DNA from: Channallabes apus | Taxonomy: Eukaryota; Chordata; Actinopteri; Siluriformes; Clariidae | Assembly (NCBI GenBank): GCA_030522415.1 | Contig: CM060124.1 | Span: 22,864,454-22,928,453 of the forward strand | Reading direction: 5' to 3' | Length of the DNA stretch: 64,000 nt | Shown here: positions 37,533-50,671 of the stretch, piece by piece | Layout: every line of letters begins with the position of its first letter | How positions within the stretch are numbered: the stretch's first letter is position 1 | The notes under the pieces: model-generated | What the model was told of the DNA's origin: nothing | The model's database searches: none | The model's input: only the letters and a program-made list of their open reading frames with translations | Made by a program: the position numbers and the translations under genes

Positions 37533-40247
37533 TTGTGTGAGAAAACCGCTTTCCTGAGCTCCTACAGAGCTAAGAACGCAGCAAACGCTTTATCTCACCG
37601 TTTTGTGCATGAAAGTGATAGAGATGATCATTTTCAATACATTAATGCAATCTTTGCATACATGTTGAAAAACAACTTTTTTGTTATTCTTCTTCTCACT
37701 TTGTTCCAGAAATATTAATACAAACTCATTTTGTTTGTTTTACATAACTATACATTAGTTGTGTGAGAAAACCGCTTTCCTGAGCTCCTACAGAGCTAAG
37801 AACGGAGCAAACGGTTTATCTCACCGTCTTGTGCATGAAAGTGAAAGAGATGATCATTTTCAATAAATTAATGCATTCTTTGCATACATGTTGAAAAACT
37901 ACTTTTTTGTTATTCTTTTTCTCACTTTGCTCCAGAAAAATTAATACAAACTCATTTTGTTTGTTTTACATAACTATACATTAGTTGTGTGAGAAAACCG
38001 CTTTCCTGAGGTCCTACAGAGCTAAGAACGCAGCAAACGCTTTATCTCACCGTTTTGTGCATGAAAGTGATAGAGATGATCATTTTCAATACATTAATGC
38101 AATCTTTGCATACATGTTGAAAAACAACTTTTTTGTTATTCTTCTCACTTTGTTCCAGAAATATTAATACAAACTCATTTTGTTTGTTTTACATAACTAT
38201 ACATTAGTTGTGTGAGAAAACCGCTTTCCTGAGCACCTACAGAGCTAACAACGCAGCAAACGCTTTATCTCACCGTCTTGTGCATGAAAGTGAATGAGAT
38301 GATCATTTTCAATAAATTAATGCATTCTTTGCATACATGTTGAAAAACTACTTTTTTGTTATTCTTTTTCTCACTTTGTTCCAGGAAAATTAATACAAAC
38401 TCATTTTGTTTGTTTTACATAACTATACATTAGTTGTGTGAGAAAACCGCTTTCCTGAGCTCCTACAGAGCTAAGAACGCAGCAAACGCTTTATCTCACC
38501 GTTTTGTGCATGAAAGTGATAGAGATGATCATTTTCAATACATTAATGCAATCTTTGCATACATGTTGAAAAACAACTTTTTTGTTATTCTTCTTCTCAC
38601 TTTGTTCCAGAAATATTAATACAAACTCATTTTGTTTGTTTTACATAACTATACATTAGTTGTGTGAGAAAACCGCTTTCCTGAGCTCCTACAGAGCTAA
38701 GAACGCAGCAAACGCTTTATCTCACCGTCTTGTGCATGAAAGTGAAAGAGATGATCATTTTCAATACATTAATGTATTCTTTGCATACATGTTGAAAAAC
38801 AACGTTTTTGTTATTCTTTTTCTCAATTTATTTCAGGAAAATGAAAAAAAAAACCTCATTTTGTTTGTTTTACATAACTATACATTAGTTGTGTGAGAAA
38901 ACCGCTTTCCTGAGCTCCTACAGAGCTAAGAACGGAGCAAACGGTTTATCTCACCGTTTTGTGCATGAAAGTGATAGAGATGATCATTTTCAATACATTA
39001 ATGCAATCTTTGCATACATGTTGAAAAACAACTTTTTTGTTATTCTTCTTCTCACTTTGTTCCAGAAATATTAATACAAACTCATTTTGTTTGTTTTACA
39101 TAACTATACATTAGTTGTGTGAGAAAACCGCTTTCCTGAGCTCCTACAGAGCTAAGAACGCAGCAAACGCTTTATCTCACCGTCTTGTGCATGAAAGTGA
39201 AAGAGATGATCATTTTCAATACATTAATGTATTCTTTGCATACATGTTGAAAAACAACGTTTTTGTTATTCTTTTTCTCAATTTATTTCAGGAAAATGAA
39301 AAAAAAAACCTCATTTTGTTTGTTTTACATAACTATACATTAGTTGTGTGAGAAAACCGCTTTCCTGAGCTCCTACAGAGCTAAGAACGGAGCAAACGGT
39401 TTATCTCACCGTTTTGTGCATGAAAGTGATAGAGATGATCATTTTCAATACATTAATGCAATCTTTGCATACATGTTGAAAAACAACTTTTTTGTTATTC
39501 TTCTTCTCACTTTGTTCCAGAAATATTAATACAAACTCATTTTGTTTGTTTTACATAACTATACATTAGTTGTGTGAGAAAACCGCTTTCCTGAGCTCCT
39601 ACAGAGCTAAGAACGCAGCAAACGCTTTATCTCACCGTCATGTGCATGAAAGTGAAAGAGATGATCATTTTCAATACATTAATGTATTCTTTGCATACAT
39701 GTTGAAAAACAACGTTTTTGTTATTCTTTTTCTAAATTTATTTAAGGAAAATGAAAAAAAAAACCTCATTTTGTTTGTTTTACATAACTATACATTACTT
39801 GTGTGAGAAAACCGCTTTCCTGAGCTCCTACAGAGCTAAGAACGGAGCAAACGGTTTATCTCACCGTCTTGTGCATGAAAGTGAATGAGATGATCATTTT
39901 CAATAAATTAATGCATTCTTTGCATACATGTTGAAAAACAACTTTTTTGTTATTCTTCTCACTTTGTTCCAGAAATATTAATACAAACTCATTTTGTTTG
40001 TTTTACATAACTATACATTAGTTGTGTGAGAAAACCGCTTTCCTGAGCACCTACAGAGCTAAGAACGCAGCAAACGCTTTATCTCACCGTCTTGTGCATG
40101 AAAGTGAATGAGATGATCATTTTCAATAAATTAATGCATTCTTTGCATACATGTTGAAAAACTACTTTTTTGTTATTCTTTTTCTCACTTTGTTCCAGGA
40201 AAATTAATACAAACTCATTTTGTTTGTTTTACATAACTATACATTAG
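37533..40247 (+). repeat. Central 12-mer: 13-mer lacking Ve (2,715 bp)
   Basis: If Ck Ir Cc If Va Ig Va Ig Vh Cm Cc. The GAGCTAACAACG Cc (38208) shows it belongs with the Ved-containing units, but the Ved monomer itself is missing between If (37533) and Ck (37759): a clean one-monomer deletion. Confidence 0.89.
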
Positions 40248-42514
40248 TTGTGTGAGAAAACCGCTTTCCTGAGCTCCTACAGAGCTAAGAACGCAGCAAA
40301 CGCTTTATCTCACCGTTTTGTGCATGAAAGTGATAGAGATGATCATTTTCAATACATTAATGCAATCTTTGCATACATGTTGAAAAACAACTTTTTTGTT
40401 ATTCTTCTTCTCACTTTGTTCCAGAAATATTAATACAAACTCATTTTGTTTGTTTTACATAACTATACATTAGTTGTGTGAGAAAACCGCTTTCCTGAGG
40501 TCCTACAGAGCTAAGAACGCAGCAAACGCTTTATCTCACCGTCTTGTGCATGAAAGTGAAAGAGATGATCATTTTCAATACATTAATGTATTCTTTGCAT
40601 ACATGTTGGAAAACAACGTTTTTGTTATTCTTTTTCCAAATTTATTTCAGGAAAATGAAAAAAAAAACCTCATTTTGTTTGTTTTACATAACTATACATT
40701 AGTTGTGTGAGAAAACCGCTTTCCTGAGCTCCTACAGAGCTAAGAACGGAGCAAACGGTTTATCTCACCGTCTTGTGCATGAAAGTGAAAGAGATGATCA
40801 TTTTCAATAAATTAATGCATTCTTTGCATACATGTTGAAAAACTACTTTTTTGTTATTCTTTTTCTCACTTTGCTCCAGAAAAATTAATACAAACTCATT
40901 TTGTTTGTTTTACATAACTATACATTAGTTGTGTGAGAAAACCGCTTTCCTGAGCTCCTACAGAGCTAAGAACGCAGCAAACGCTTTATCTCACCGTCTT
41001 GTGCATGAAAGTGAAAGAGATGATCATTTTCAATACATTAATGCATTCTTTGCATACATGTTGAAAAACAACGTTTTTGTTATTCTTTTTCTCAATTTAT
41101 TTCAGGAAAATGAAAAAAAAACCTCATTTTGTTTGTTTTACATAACTATACATTACTTGTGTGAGAAAACCGCTTTCCTGAGCTCCTACAGAGCTAAGAA
41201 CGCAGCAAACGCTTTATCTCACCGTCTTGTGCATGAAAGTGAATGAGATGATCATTTTCAATAAATTAATGCATTCTTTGCATACATGTTGAAAAACAAC
41301 TTTTTTGTTATGCTTTTTCTCACTTTGTTCCAGAAAAATTAATACAAACTCATTTTGTTTGTTTTACATAACTATACATTAGTTGTGTGAGAAAACCGCT
41401 TTCCTGAGCTCCTACAGAGCTAAGAACGCAGCAAACGCTTTATCTCACCGTCTTGTGCATGAAAGTGAAAGAGATGATCATTTTCAATACATTAATGCAA
41501 TCTTTGCATACATGTTGAAAAACAACTTTTTTGTTATTCTTCTTCTCACTTTGTTCCAGAAATATTAATACAAACTCATTTTGTTTGTTTTACATAACTA
41601 TACATTAGTTGTGTGAGAAAACCGCTTTCCTGAGCTCCTACAGAGCTAAGAACGCAGCAAACGCTTTATCTCACCGTCATGTGCATGAAAGTGAAAGAGA
41701 TGATCATTTTCAATACATTAATGTATTCTTTGCATACATGTTGAAAAACAACGTTTTTGTTATTCTTTTTCTCACTTTGTTCCAGGAAAATTAATACAAA
41801 CTCATTTTGTTTGTTTTACATAACTATACATTAGTTGTGTGAGAAAACCGCTTTCCTGAGCTCCTACAGAGCTAAGAACGCAGCAAACGCTTTATCTCAC
41901 CGTCTTGTGCATGAAAGTGAAAGAGATGATCATTTTCAATACATTAATGTATTCTTTGCATACATGTTGAAAAACAACGTTTTTGTCATTCTTTTTCTCA
42001 CTTTGTTCCAGAAAAATTAATACAAACTCATTTTGTTTGTCTTACATAACTATACATTAGTTGTGTGAGAAAACCGCTTTCCTGAGCTCCTACAGAGCTA
42101 AGAACGCAGCAAACGCTTTATCTCACCGTCTTGTGCATGAAAGTGAAAGAGATGATCATTTTCAATACATTAATGTATTCTTTGCATACATGTTGAAAAA
42201 CAACGTTTTTGTTATTCTTTTTCTCAATTTATTTCAGGAAAATGAAAAAAAAACCTCATTTTGTTTGTTTTACATAACTATACATTACTTGTGTGAGAAA
42301 ACCGCTTTCCTGAGCTCCTACAGAGCTAAGAACGCAGCAAACGCTTTATCTCACCGTCTTGTGCATGAAAGTGAATGAGATGATCATTTTCAATAAATTA
42401 ATGCATTCTTTGCATACATGTTGAAAAACAACTTTTTTGTTATGCTTTTTCTCACTTTGTTCCAGAAAAATTAATACAAACTCATTTTGTTTGTTTTACA
42501 TAACTATACATTAG
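40248..42514 (+). repeat. Mixed block: If Ve Ck Va Ct Il Vs Vs Va Ct (10 monomers)
   Basis: Ck here is followed directly by Va (40929), so Ir and Cc are absent. Ve at 40474 has a private TTTTTCCAAAT. The Va at 40929 has AATGCATTC with CAACG. The Vs at 41609 carries CGTCATG. The Vs at 41835 carries GTCATT/GTCTTAC, as at 191. Confidence 0.87.
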
Positions 42515-44328
42515 TTGTGTGAGAAAACCGCTTTCCTGAGCTCCTACAGAGCTAAGAACGCAGCAAACGCTTTATCTCACCGTCTTGTGCATGAAAGTGA
42601 AAGAGATGATCATTTTCAATACATTAATGCAATCTTTGCATACATGTTGAAAAACAACTTTTTTGTTATTCTTCTTCTCACTTTGTTCCAGAAATATTAA
42701 TACAAACTCATTTTGTTTGTTTTACATAACTATACATTAGTTGTGTGAGAAAACCGCTTTCCTGAGCTCCTACAGAGCTAAGAACGCAGCAAACGCTTTA
42801 TCTCACCGTCATGTGCATGAAAGTGAAAGAGATGATCATTTTCAATACATTAATGTATTCTTTGCATACATGTTGAAAAACAACGTTTTTGTTATTCTTT
42901 TTCTAAATTTATTTAAGGAAAATGAAAAAAAAAACCTCATTTTGTTTGTTTTACATAACTATACATTACTTGTGTGAGAAAACCGCTTTCCTGAGCACCT
43001 ACAGAGCTAAGAACGCAGCAAACGCTTTATCTCACCGTCTTGTGCATGAAAGTGAAAGAGATGATCATTTTCAATACATTAATGCAATCTTTGCATACAT
43101 GTTGAAAAACAACTTTTTTGTTATTCTTCTTCTCACTTTGTTCCAGAAATATTAATACAAACTCATTTTGTTTGTTTTACATAACTATACATTAGTTGTG
43201 TGAGAAAACCGCTTTCCTGAGCTCCTACAGAGCTAAGAACGCAGCAAACGCTTTATCTCACCGTCATGTGCATGAAAGTGAAAGAGATGATCATTTTCAA
43301 TACATTAATGTATTCTTTGCATACATGTTGAAAAACAACGTTTTTGTTATTCTTTTTCTAAATTTATTTAAGGAAAATGAAAAAAAAAACCTCATTTTGT
43401 TTGTTTTACATAACTATACATTACTTGTGTGAGAAAACCGCTTTCCTGAGCTCCTACAGAGCTAAGAACGCAGCAAACGCTTTATCTCACCGTCTTGTGC
43501 ATGAAAGTGAAAGAGATGATCATTTTCAATACATTAATGTATTCTTTGCATACATGTTGGAAAACAACGTTTTTGTTATTCTTTTTCTAAATTTATTTCA
43601 GGAAAATGAAAAAAAAAACGTCATTTTGTTTGTTTTACATAACTATACATTAGTTGTGTGAGAAAACCGCTTTCCTGAGCTCCTACAGAGCTAAGAACGG
43701 AGCAAACGGTTTATCTCACCGTCTTGTGCATGAAAGTGAAAGAGATGATCATTTTCAATAAATTAATGCATTCTTTGCATACATGTTGAAAAACTACTTT
43801 TTTGTTATTCTTTTTCTCACTTTGCTCCAGAAAAATTAATACAAACTCATTTTGTTTGTTTTACATAACTATACATTAGTTGTGTGAGAAAACCGCTTTC
43901 CTGAGGTCCTACAGAGCTAAGAACGCAGCAAACGCTTTATCTCACCGTTTTGTGCATGAAAGTGATAGAGATGATCATTTTCAATACATTAATGCAATCT
44001 TTGCATACATGTTGAAAAACAACTTTTTTGTTATTCTTCTCACTTTGTTCCAGAAATATTAATACAAACTCATTTTGTTTGTTTTACATAACTATACATT
44101 AGTTGTGTGAGAAAACCGCTTTCCTGAGCACCTACAGAGCTAAGAACGCAGCAAACGCTTTATCTCACCGTCTTGTGCATGAAAGTGAATGAGATGATCA
44201 TTTTCAATAAATTAATGCATTCTTTGCATACATGTTGAAAAACTACTTTTTTGTTATTCTTTTTCTCACTTTGTTCCAGGAAAATTAATACAAACTCATT
44301 TTGTTTGTTTTACATAACTATACATTAG
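42515..44328 (+). repeat. 1,814-bp octamer, copy 1: Il Vh Ix Vh Ve Ck Ir Cc
   Basis: Eight monomers. The Ve at 43425 is the GAGCTCC-headed hybrid and has a private AACGTCAT where all other V units have AACCTCAT. That variant is shared only with copy 2, so the duplication is recent relative to this change. Confidence 0.91.
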
Positions 44329-46142
44329 TTGTGTGAGAAAACCGCTTTCCTGAGCTCCTACAGAGCTAAGAACGCAGCAAACGCTTTATCTCACCGTCTT
44401 GTGCATGAAAGTGAAAGAGATGATCATTTTCAATACATTAATGCAATCTTTGCATACATGTTGAAAAACAACTTTTTTGTTATTCTTCTTCTCACTTTGT
44501 TCCAGAAATATTAATACAAACTCATTTTGTTTGTTTTACATAACTATACATTAGTTGTGTGAGAAAACCGCTTTCCTGAGCTCCTACAGAGCTAAGAACG
44601 CAGCAAACGCTTTATCTCACCGTCATGTGCATGAAAGTGAAAGAGATGATCATTTTCAATACATTAATGTATTCTTTGCATACATGTTGAAAAACAACGT
44701 TTTTGTTATTCTTTTTCTAAATTTATTTAAGGAAAATGAAAAAAAAAACCTCATTTTGTTTGTTTTACATAACTATACATTACTTGTGTGAGAAAACCGC
44801 TTTCCTGAGCACCTACAGAGCTAAGAACGCAGCAAACGCTTTATCTCACCGTCTTGTGCATGAAAGTGAAAGAGATGATCATTTTCAATACATTAATGCA
44901 ATCTTTGCATACATGTTGAAAAACAACTTTTTTGTTATTCTTCTTCTCACTTTGTTCCAGAAATATTAATACAAACTCATTTTGTTTGTTTTACATAACT
45001 ATACATTAGTTGTGTGAGAAAACCGCTTTCCTGAGCTCCTACAGAGCTAAGAACGCAGCAAACGCTTTATCTCACCGTCATGTGCATGAAAGTGAAAGAG
45101 ATGATCATTTTCAATACATTAATGTATTCTTTGCATACATGTTGAAAAACAACGTTTTTGTTATTCTTTTTCTAAATTTATTTAAGGAAAATGAAAAAAA
45201 AAACCTCATTTTGTTTGTTTTACATAACTATACATTACTTGTGTGAGAAAACCGCTTTCCTGAGCTCCTACAGAGCTAAGAACGCAGCAAACGCTTTATC
45301 TCACCGTCTTGTGCATGAAAGTGAAAGAGATGATCATTTTCAATACATTAATGTATTCTTTGCATACATGTTGGAAAACAACGTTTTTGTTATTCTTTTT
45401 CTAAATTTATTTCAGGAAAATGAAAAAAAAAACGTCATTTTGTTTGTTTTACATAACTATACATTAGTTGTGTGAGAAAACCGCTTTCCTGAGCTCCTAC
45501 AGAGCTAAGAACGGAGCAAACGGTTTATCTCACCGTCTTGTGCATGAAAGTGAAAGAGATGATCATTTTCAATAAATTAATGCATTCTTTGCATACATGT
45601 TGAAAAACTACTTTTTTGTTATTCTTTTTCTCACTTTGCTCCAGAAAAATTAATACAAACTCATTTTGTTTGTTTTACATAACTATACATTAGTTGTGTG
45701 AGAAAACCGCTTTCCTGAGGTCCTACAGAGCTAAGAACGCAGCAAACGCTTTATCTCACCGTTTTGTGCATGAAAGTGATAGAGATGATCATTTTCAATA
45801 CATTAATGCAATCTTTGCATACATGTTGAAAAACAACTTTTTTGTTATTCTTCTCACTTTGTTCCAGAAATATTAATACAAACTCATTTTGTTTGTTTTA
45901 CATAACTATACATTAGTTGTGTGAGAAAACCGCTTTCCTGAGCACCTACAGAGCTAAGAACGCAGCAAACGCTTTATCTCACCGTCTTGTGCATGAAAGT
46001 GAATGAGATGATCATTTTCAATAAATTAATGCATTCTTTGCATACATGTTGAAAAACTACTTTTTTGTTATTCTTTTTCTCACTTTGTTCCAGGAAAATT
46101 AATACAAACTCATTTTGTTTGTTTTACATAACTATACATTAG
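44329..46142 (+). repeat. 1,814-bp octamer, copy 2: Il Vh Ix Vh Ve Ck Ir Cc
   Basis: Immediate tandem copy of 42515-44328 with equal length, equal order and the shared AACGTCAT at about 45433. I saw no difference between the copies on reading, but did not align every base. Confidence 0.91.
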
Positions 46143-48405
46143 TTGTGTGAGAAAACCGCTTTCCTGAGCTCCTACAGAGCTAAGAACGCAGCAAACGCTT
46201 TATCTCACCGTTTTGTGCATGAAAGTGATAGAGATGATCATTTTCAATACATTAATGCAATCTTTGCATACATGTTGAAAAACAACTTTTTTGTTATTCT
46301 TCTTCTCACTTTGTTCCAGAAATATTAATACAAACTCATTTTGTTTGTTTTACATAACTATACATTAGTTGTGTGAGAAAACCGCTTTCCTGAGCTCCTA
46401 CAGAGCTAAGAACGCAGCAAACGCTTTATCTCACCGTCTTGTGCATGAAAGTGAAAGAGATGATCATTTTCAATACATTAATGTATTCTTTGCATACATG
46501 TTGAAAAACAACGTTTTTGTCATTCTTTTTCTCACTTTGTTCCAGAAAAATTAATACAAACTCATTTTGTTTGTCTTACATAACTATACATTAGTTGTGT
46601 GAGAAAACCGCTTTCCTGAGCTCCTACAGAGCTAAGAACGCAGCAAACGCTTTATCTCACCGTCTTGTGCATGAAAGTGAAAGAGATGATCATTTTCAAT
46701 ACATTAATGTATTCTTTGCATACATGTTGAAAAACAACGTTTTTGTTATTCTTTTTCTCAATTTATTTCAGGAAAATGAAAAAAAAACCTCATTTTGTTT
46801 GTTTTACATAACTATACATTACTTGTGTGAGAAAACCGCTTTCCTGAGCTCCTACAGAGCTAAGAACGCAGCAAACGCTTTATCTCACCGTCTTGTGCAT
46901 GAAAGTGAATGAGATGATCATTTTCAATAAATTAATGCATTCTTTGCATACATGTTGAAAAACAACTTTTTTGTTATGCTTTTTCTCACTTTGTTCCAGA
47001 AAAATTAATACAAACTCATTTTGTTTGTTTTACATAACTATACATTAGTTGTGTGAGAAAACCGCTTTCCTGAGCTCCTACAGAGCTAAGAACGCAGCAA
47101 ACGCTTTATCTCACCGTCTTGTGCATGAAAGTGAAAGAGATGATCATTTTCAATACATTAATGCAATCTTTGCATACATGTTGAAAAACAACTTTTTTGT
47201 TATTCTTCTTCTCACTTTGTTCCAGAAATATTAATACAAACTCATTTTGTTTGTTTTACATAACTATACATTAGTTGTGTGAGAAAACCGCTTTCCTGAG
47301 CTCCTACAGAGCTAAGAACGCAGCAAACGCTTTATCTCACCGTCATGTGCATGAAAGTGAAAGAGATGATCATTTTCAATACATTAATGTATTCTTTGCA
47401 TACATGTTGAAAAACAACGTTTTTGTTATTCTTTTTCTAAATTTATTTAAGGAAAATGAAAAAAAACCTCATTTTGTTTGTTTTACATAACTATACATTA
47501 CTTGTGTGAGAAAACCGCTTTCCTGAGCACCTACAGAGCTAAGAACGCAGCAAACGCTTTATCTCACCGTCTTGTGCATGAAAGTGAAAGAGATGATCAT
47601 TTTCAATACATTAATGCAATCTTTGCATACATGTTGAAAAACAACTTTTTTGTTATTCTTCTTCTCACTTTGTTCCAGAAATATTAATACAAACTCATTT
47701 TGTTTGTTTTACATAACTATACATTAGTTGTGTGAGAAAACCGCTTTCCTGAGCTCCTACAGAGCTAAGAACGCAGCAAACGCTTTATCTCACCGTCATG
47801 TGCATGAAAGTGAAAGAGATGATCATTTTCAATACATTAATGTATTCTTTGCATACATGTTGAAAAACAACGTTTTTGTTATTCTTTTTCTAAATTTATT
47901 TAAGGAAAATGAAAAAAAAAACCTCATTTTGTTTGTTTTACATAACTATACATTACTTGTGTGAGAAAACCGCTTTCCTGAGCTCCTACAGAGCTAAGAA
48001 CGGAGCAAACGGTTTATCTCACCGTCTTGTGCATGAAAGTGAATGAGATGATCATTTTCAATAAATTAATGCATTCTTTGCATACATGTTGAAAAACAAC
48101 TTTTTTGTTATTCTTCTCACTTTGTTCCAGAAATATTAATACAAACTCATTTTGTTTGTTTTACATAACTATACATTAGTTGTGTGAGAAAACCGCTTTC
48201 CTGAGCACCTACAGAGCTAAGAACGCAGCAAACGCTTTATCTCACCGTCTTGTGCATGAAAGTGAATGAGATGATCATTTTCAATAAATTAATGCATTCT
48301 TTGCATACATGTTGAAAAACTACTTTTTTGTTATTCTTTTTCTCACTTTGTTCCAGGAAAATTAATACAAACTCATTTTGTTTGTTTTACATAACTATAC
48401 ATTAG
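46143..48405 (+). repeat. Block If Vs Va Ct Il Vh Ix Vh Cm Cc (10 monomers)
   Basis: The Vs at 46369 carries GTCATT/GTCTTAC. The run from it to Vh matches 41835-43424 in order. The Vh at 47275 has the shortest A-tract seen (A8, 227 bp). Confidence 0.88.
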
Positions 48406-50445
48406 TTGTGTGAGAAAACCGCTTTCCTGAGCTCCTACAGAGCTAAGAACGCAGCAAACGCTTTATCTCACCGTTTTGTGCATGAAAGTGATAGAGATGA
48501 TCATTTTCAATACATTAATGCAATCTTTGCATACATGTTGAAAAACAACTTTTTTGTTATTCTTCTTCTCACTTTGTTCCAGAAATATTAATACAAACTC
48601 ATTTTGTTTGTTTTACATAACTATACATTAGTTGTGTGAGAAAACCGCTTTCCTGAGGTCCTACAGAGCTAAGAACGCAGCAAACGCTTTATCTCACCGT
48701 CTTGTGCATGAAAGTGAAAGAGATGATCATTTTCAATACATTAATGTATTCTTTGCATACATGTTGGAAAACAACGTTTTTGTTATTCTTTTTCTAAATT
48801 TATTTCAGGAAAATGAAAAAAAAAACCTCATTTTGTTTGTTTTACATAACTATACATTAGTTGTGTGAGAAAACCGCTTTCCTGAGCTCCTACAGAGCTA
48901 AGAACGGAGCAAACGGTTTATCTCACCGTCTTGTGCATGAAAGTGAAAGAGATGATCATTTTCAATAAATTAATGCATTCTTTGCATACATGTTGAAAAA
49001 CTACTTTTTTGTTATTCTTTTTCTCACTTTGCTCCAGAAAAATTAATACAAACTCATTTTGTTTGTTTTACATAACTATACATTAGTTGTGTGAGAAAAC
49101 CGCTTTCCTGAGGTCCTACAGAGCTAAGAACGCAGCAAACGCTTTATCTCACCGTTTTGTGCATGAAAGTGATAGAGATGATCATTTTCAATACATTAAT
49201 GCAATCTTTGCATACATGTTGAAAAACAACTTTTTTGTTATTCTTCTCACTTTGTTCCAGAAATATTAATACAAACTCATTTTGTTTGTTTTACATAACT
49301 ATACATTAGTTGTGTGAGAAAACCGCTTTCCTGAGCACCTACAGAGCTAAGAACGCAGCAAACGCTTTATCTCACCGTCTTGTGCATGAAAGTGAATGAG
49401 ATGATCATTTTCAATAAATTAATGCATTCTTTGCATACATGTTGAAAAACTACTTTTTTGTTATTCTTTTTCTCACTTTGTTCCAGGAAAATTAATACAA
49501 ACTCATTTTGTTTGTTTTACATAACTATACATTAGTTGTGTGAGAAAACCGCTTTCCTGAGCTCCTACAGAGCTAAGAACGCAGCAAACGCTTTATCTCA
49601 CCGTTTTGTGCATGAAAGTGATAGAGATGATCATTTTCAATACATTAGTGCAATCTTTGCATACATGTTGAAAAACAACTTTTTTGTTATTCTTCTTCTC
49701 ACTTTGTTCCAGAAATATTAATACAAACTCATTTTGTTTGTTTTACATAACTATACATTAGTTGTGTGAGAAAACCGCTTTCCTGAGCTCCTACAGAGCT
49801 AAGAACGCAGCAAACGCTTTATCTCACCGTCTTGTGCATGAAAGTGAAAGAGATGATCATTTTCAATACATTAATGTATACTTTGCATACATGTTGAAAA
49901 ACAACGTTTTTGTTATTCTTTTTCTCAATTTATTTCAGGAAAATGAAAAAAAAAACCTCATTTTGTTTGTTTTACATAACTATACATTAGTTGTGTGAGA
50001 AAACCGCTTTCCTGAGCTCCTACAGAGCTAAGAACGGAGCAAACGGTTTATCTCACCGTTTTGTGCATGAAAGTGATAGAGATGATCATTTTCAATACAT
50101 TAATGCAATCTTTGCATACATGTTGAAAAACAACTTTTTTGTTATTCTTCTTCTCACTTTGTTCCAGAAATATTAATACAAACTCATTTTGTTTGTTTTA
50201 CATAACTATACATTAGTTGTGTGAGAAAACCGCTTTCCTGAGCTCCTACAGAGCTAAGAACGCAGCAAACGCTTTATCTCACCGTCTTGTGCATGAAAGT
50301 GAAAGAGATGATCATTTTCAATACATTAATGTATTCTTTGCATACATGTTGAAAAACAACGTTTTTGTTATTCTTTTTCTCAATTTATTTCAGGAAAATG
50401 AAAAAAAAAACCTCATTTTGTTTGTTTTACATAACTATACATTAC
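48406..50445 (+). repeat. Centre-to-right transition: If Ve Ck Ir Cc If Va Ig Va (9 monomers)
   Basis: Begins like the 13-mer but breaks off after the second Va. This is the last Ve-Ck-Ir-Cc cassette in the window. Private single-base variants are ATTAGTGC in the If at 49536 and TGTATACTT in the Va at 49762. Confidence 0.88.
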
Positions 50446-50671
50446 TTGTGTGAGAAAACCGCTTTCCTGAGCTCCTACAGAGCTAAGAACGCAGCAAACG
50501 CTTTATCTCACCGTCTTGTGCATGAAAGTGAATGAGATGATCATTTTCAATAAATAAATGCATTCTTTGCATACATGTTGAAAAACTACTTTTTTGTTAT
50601 TCTTTTTCTCACTTTGCTCCAGAAAAATTAATACAAACTCATTTTGTTTGTTTTACATAACTATACATTAG
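50446..50671 (+). repeat. Cq monomer exemplar (226 bp)
   Basis: C-family unit with GAGCTCC, GCAGC and GAATGAG at the 5' side but the GCTCCAG tail of Ck, plus a private T111A giving AATAAATAAATG. It recurs once, at 57243, 6,797 bp away. Both copies are followed by an Ir with CGTCTTG and a Cc with GAGCACATAC. Confidence 0.88.

Noticed and set aside
41609..41834. Possible inversion or foreign insertion around 41 kb where the cassette order breaks
   Set aside because: All monomers there are in the normal orientation and belong to known types. The irregular order (Ck followed by Va, then two Vs units) is explained by recombination within the array.
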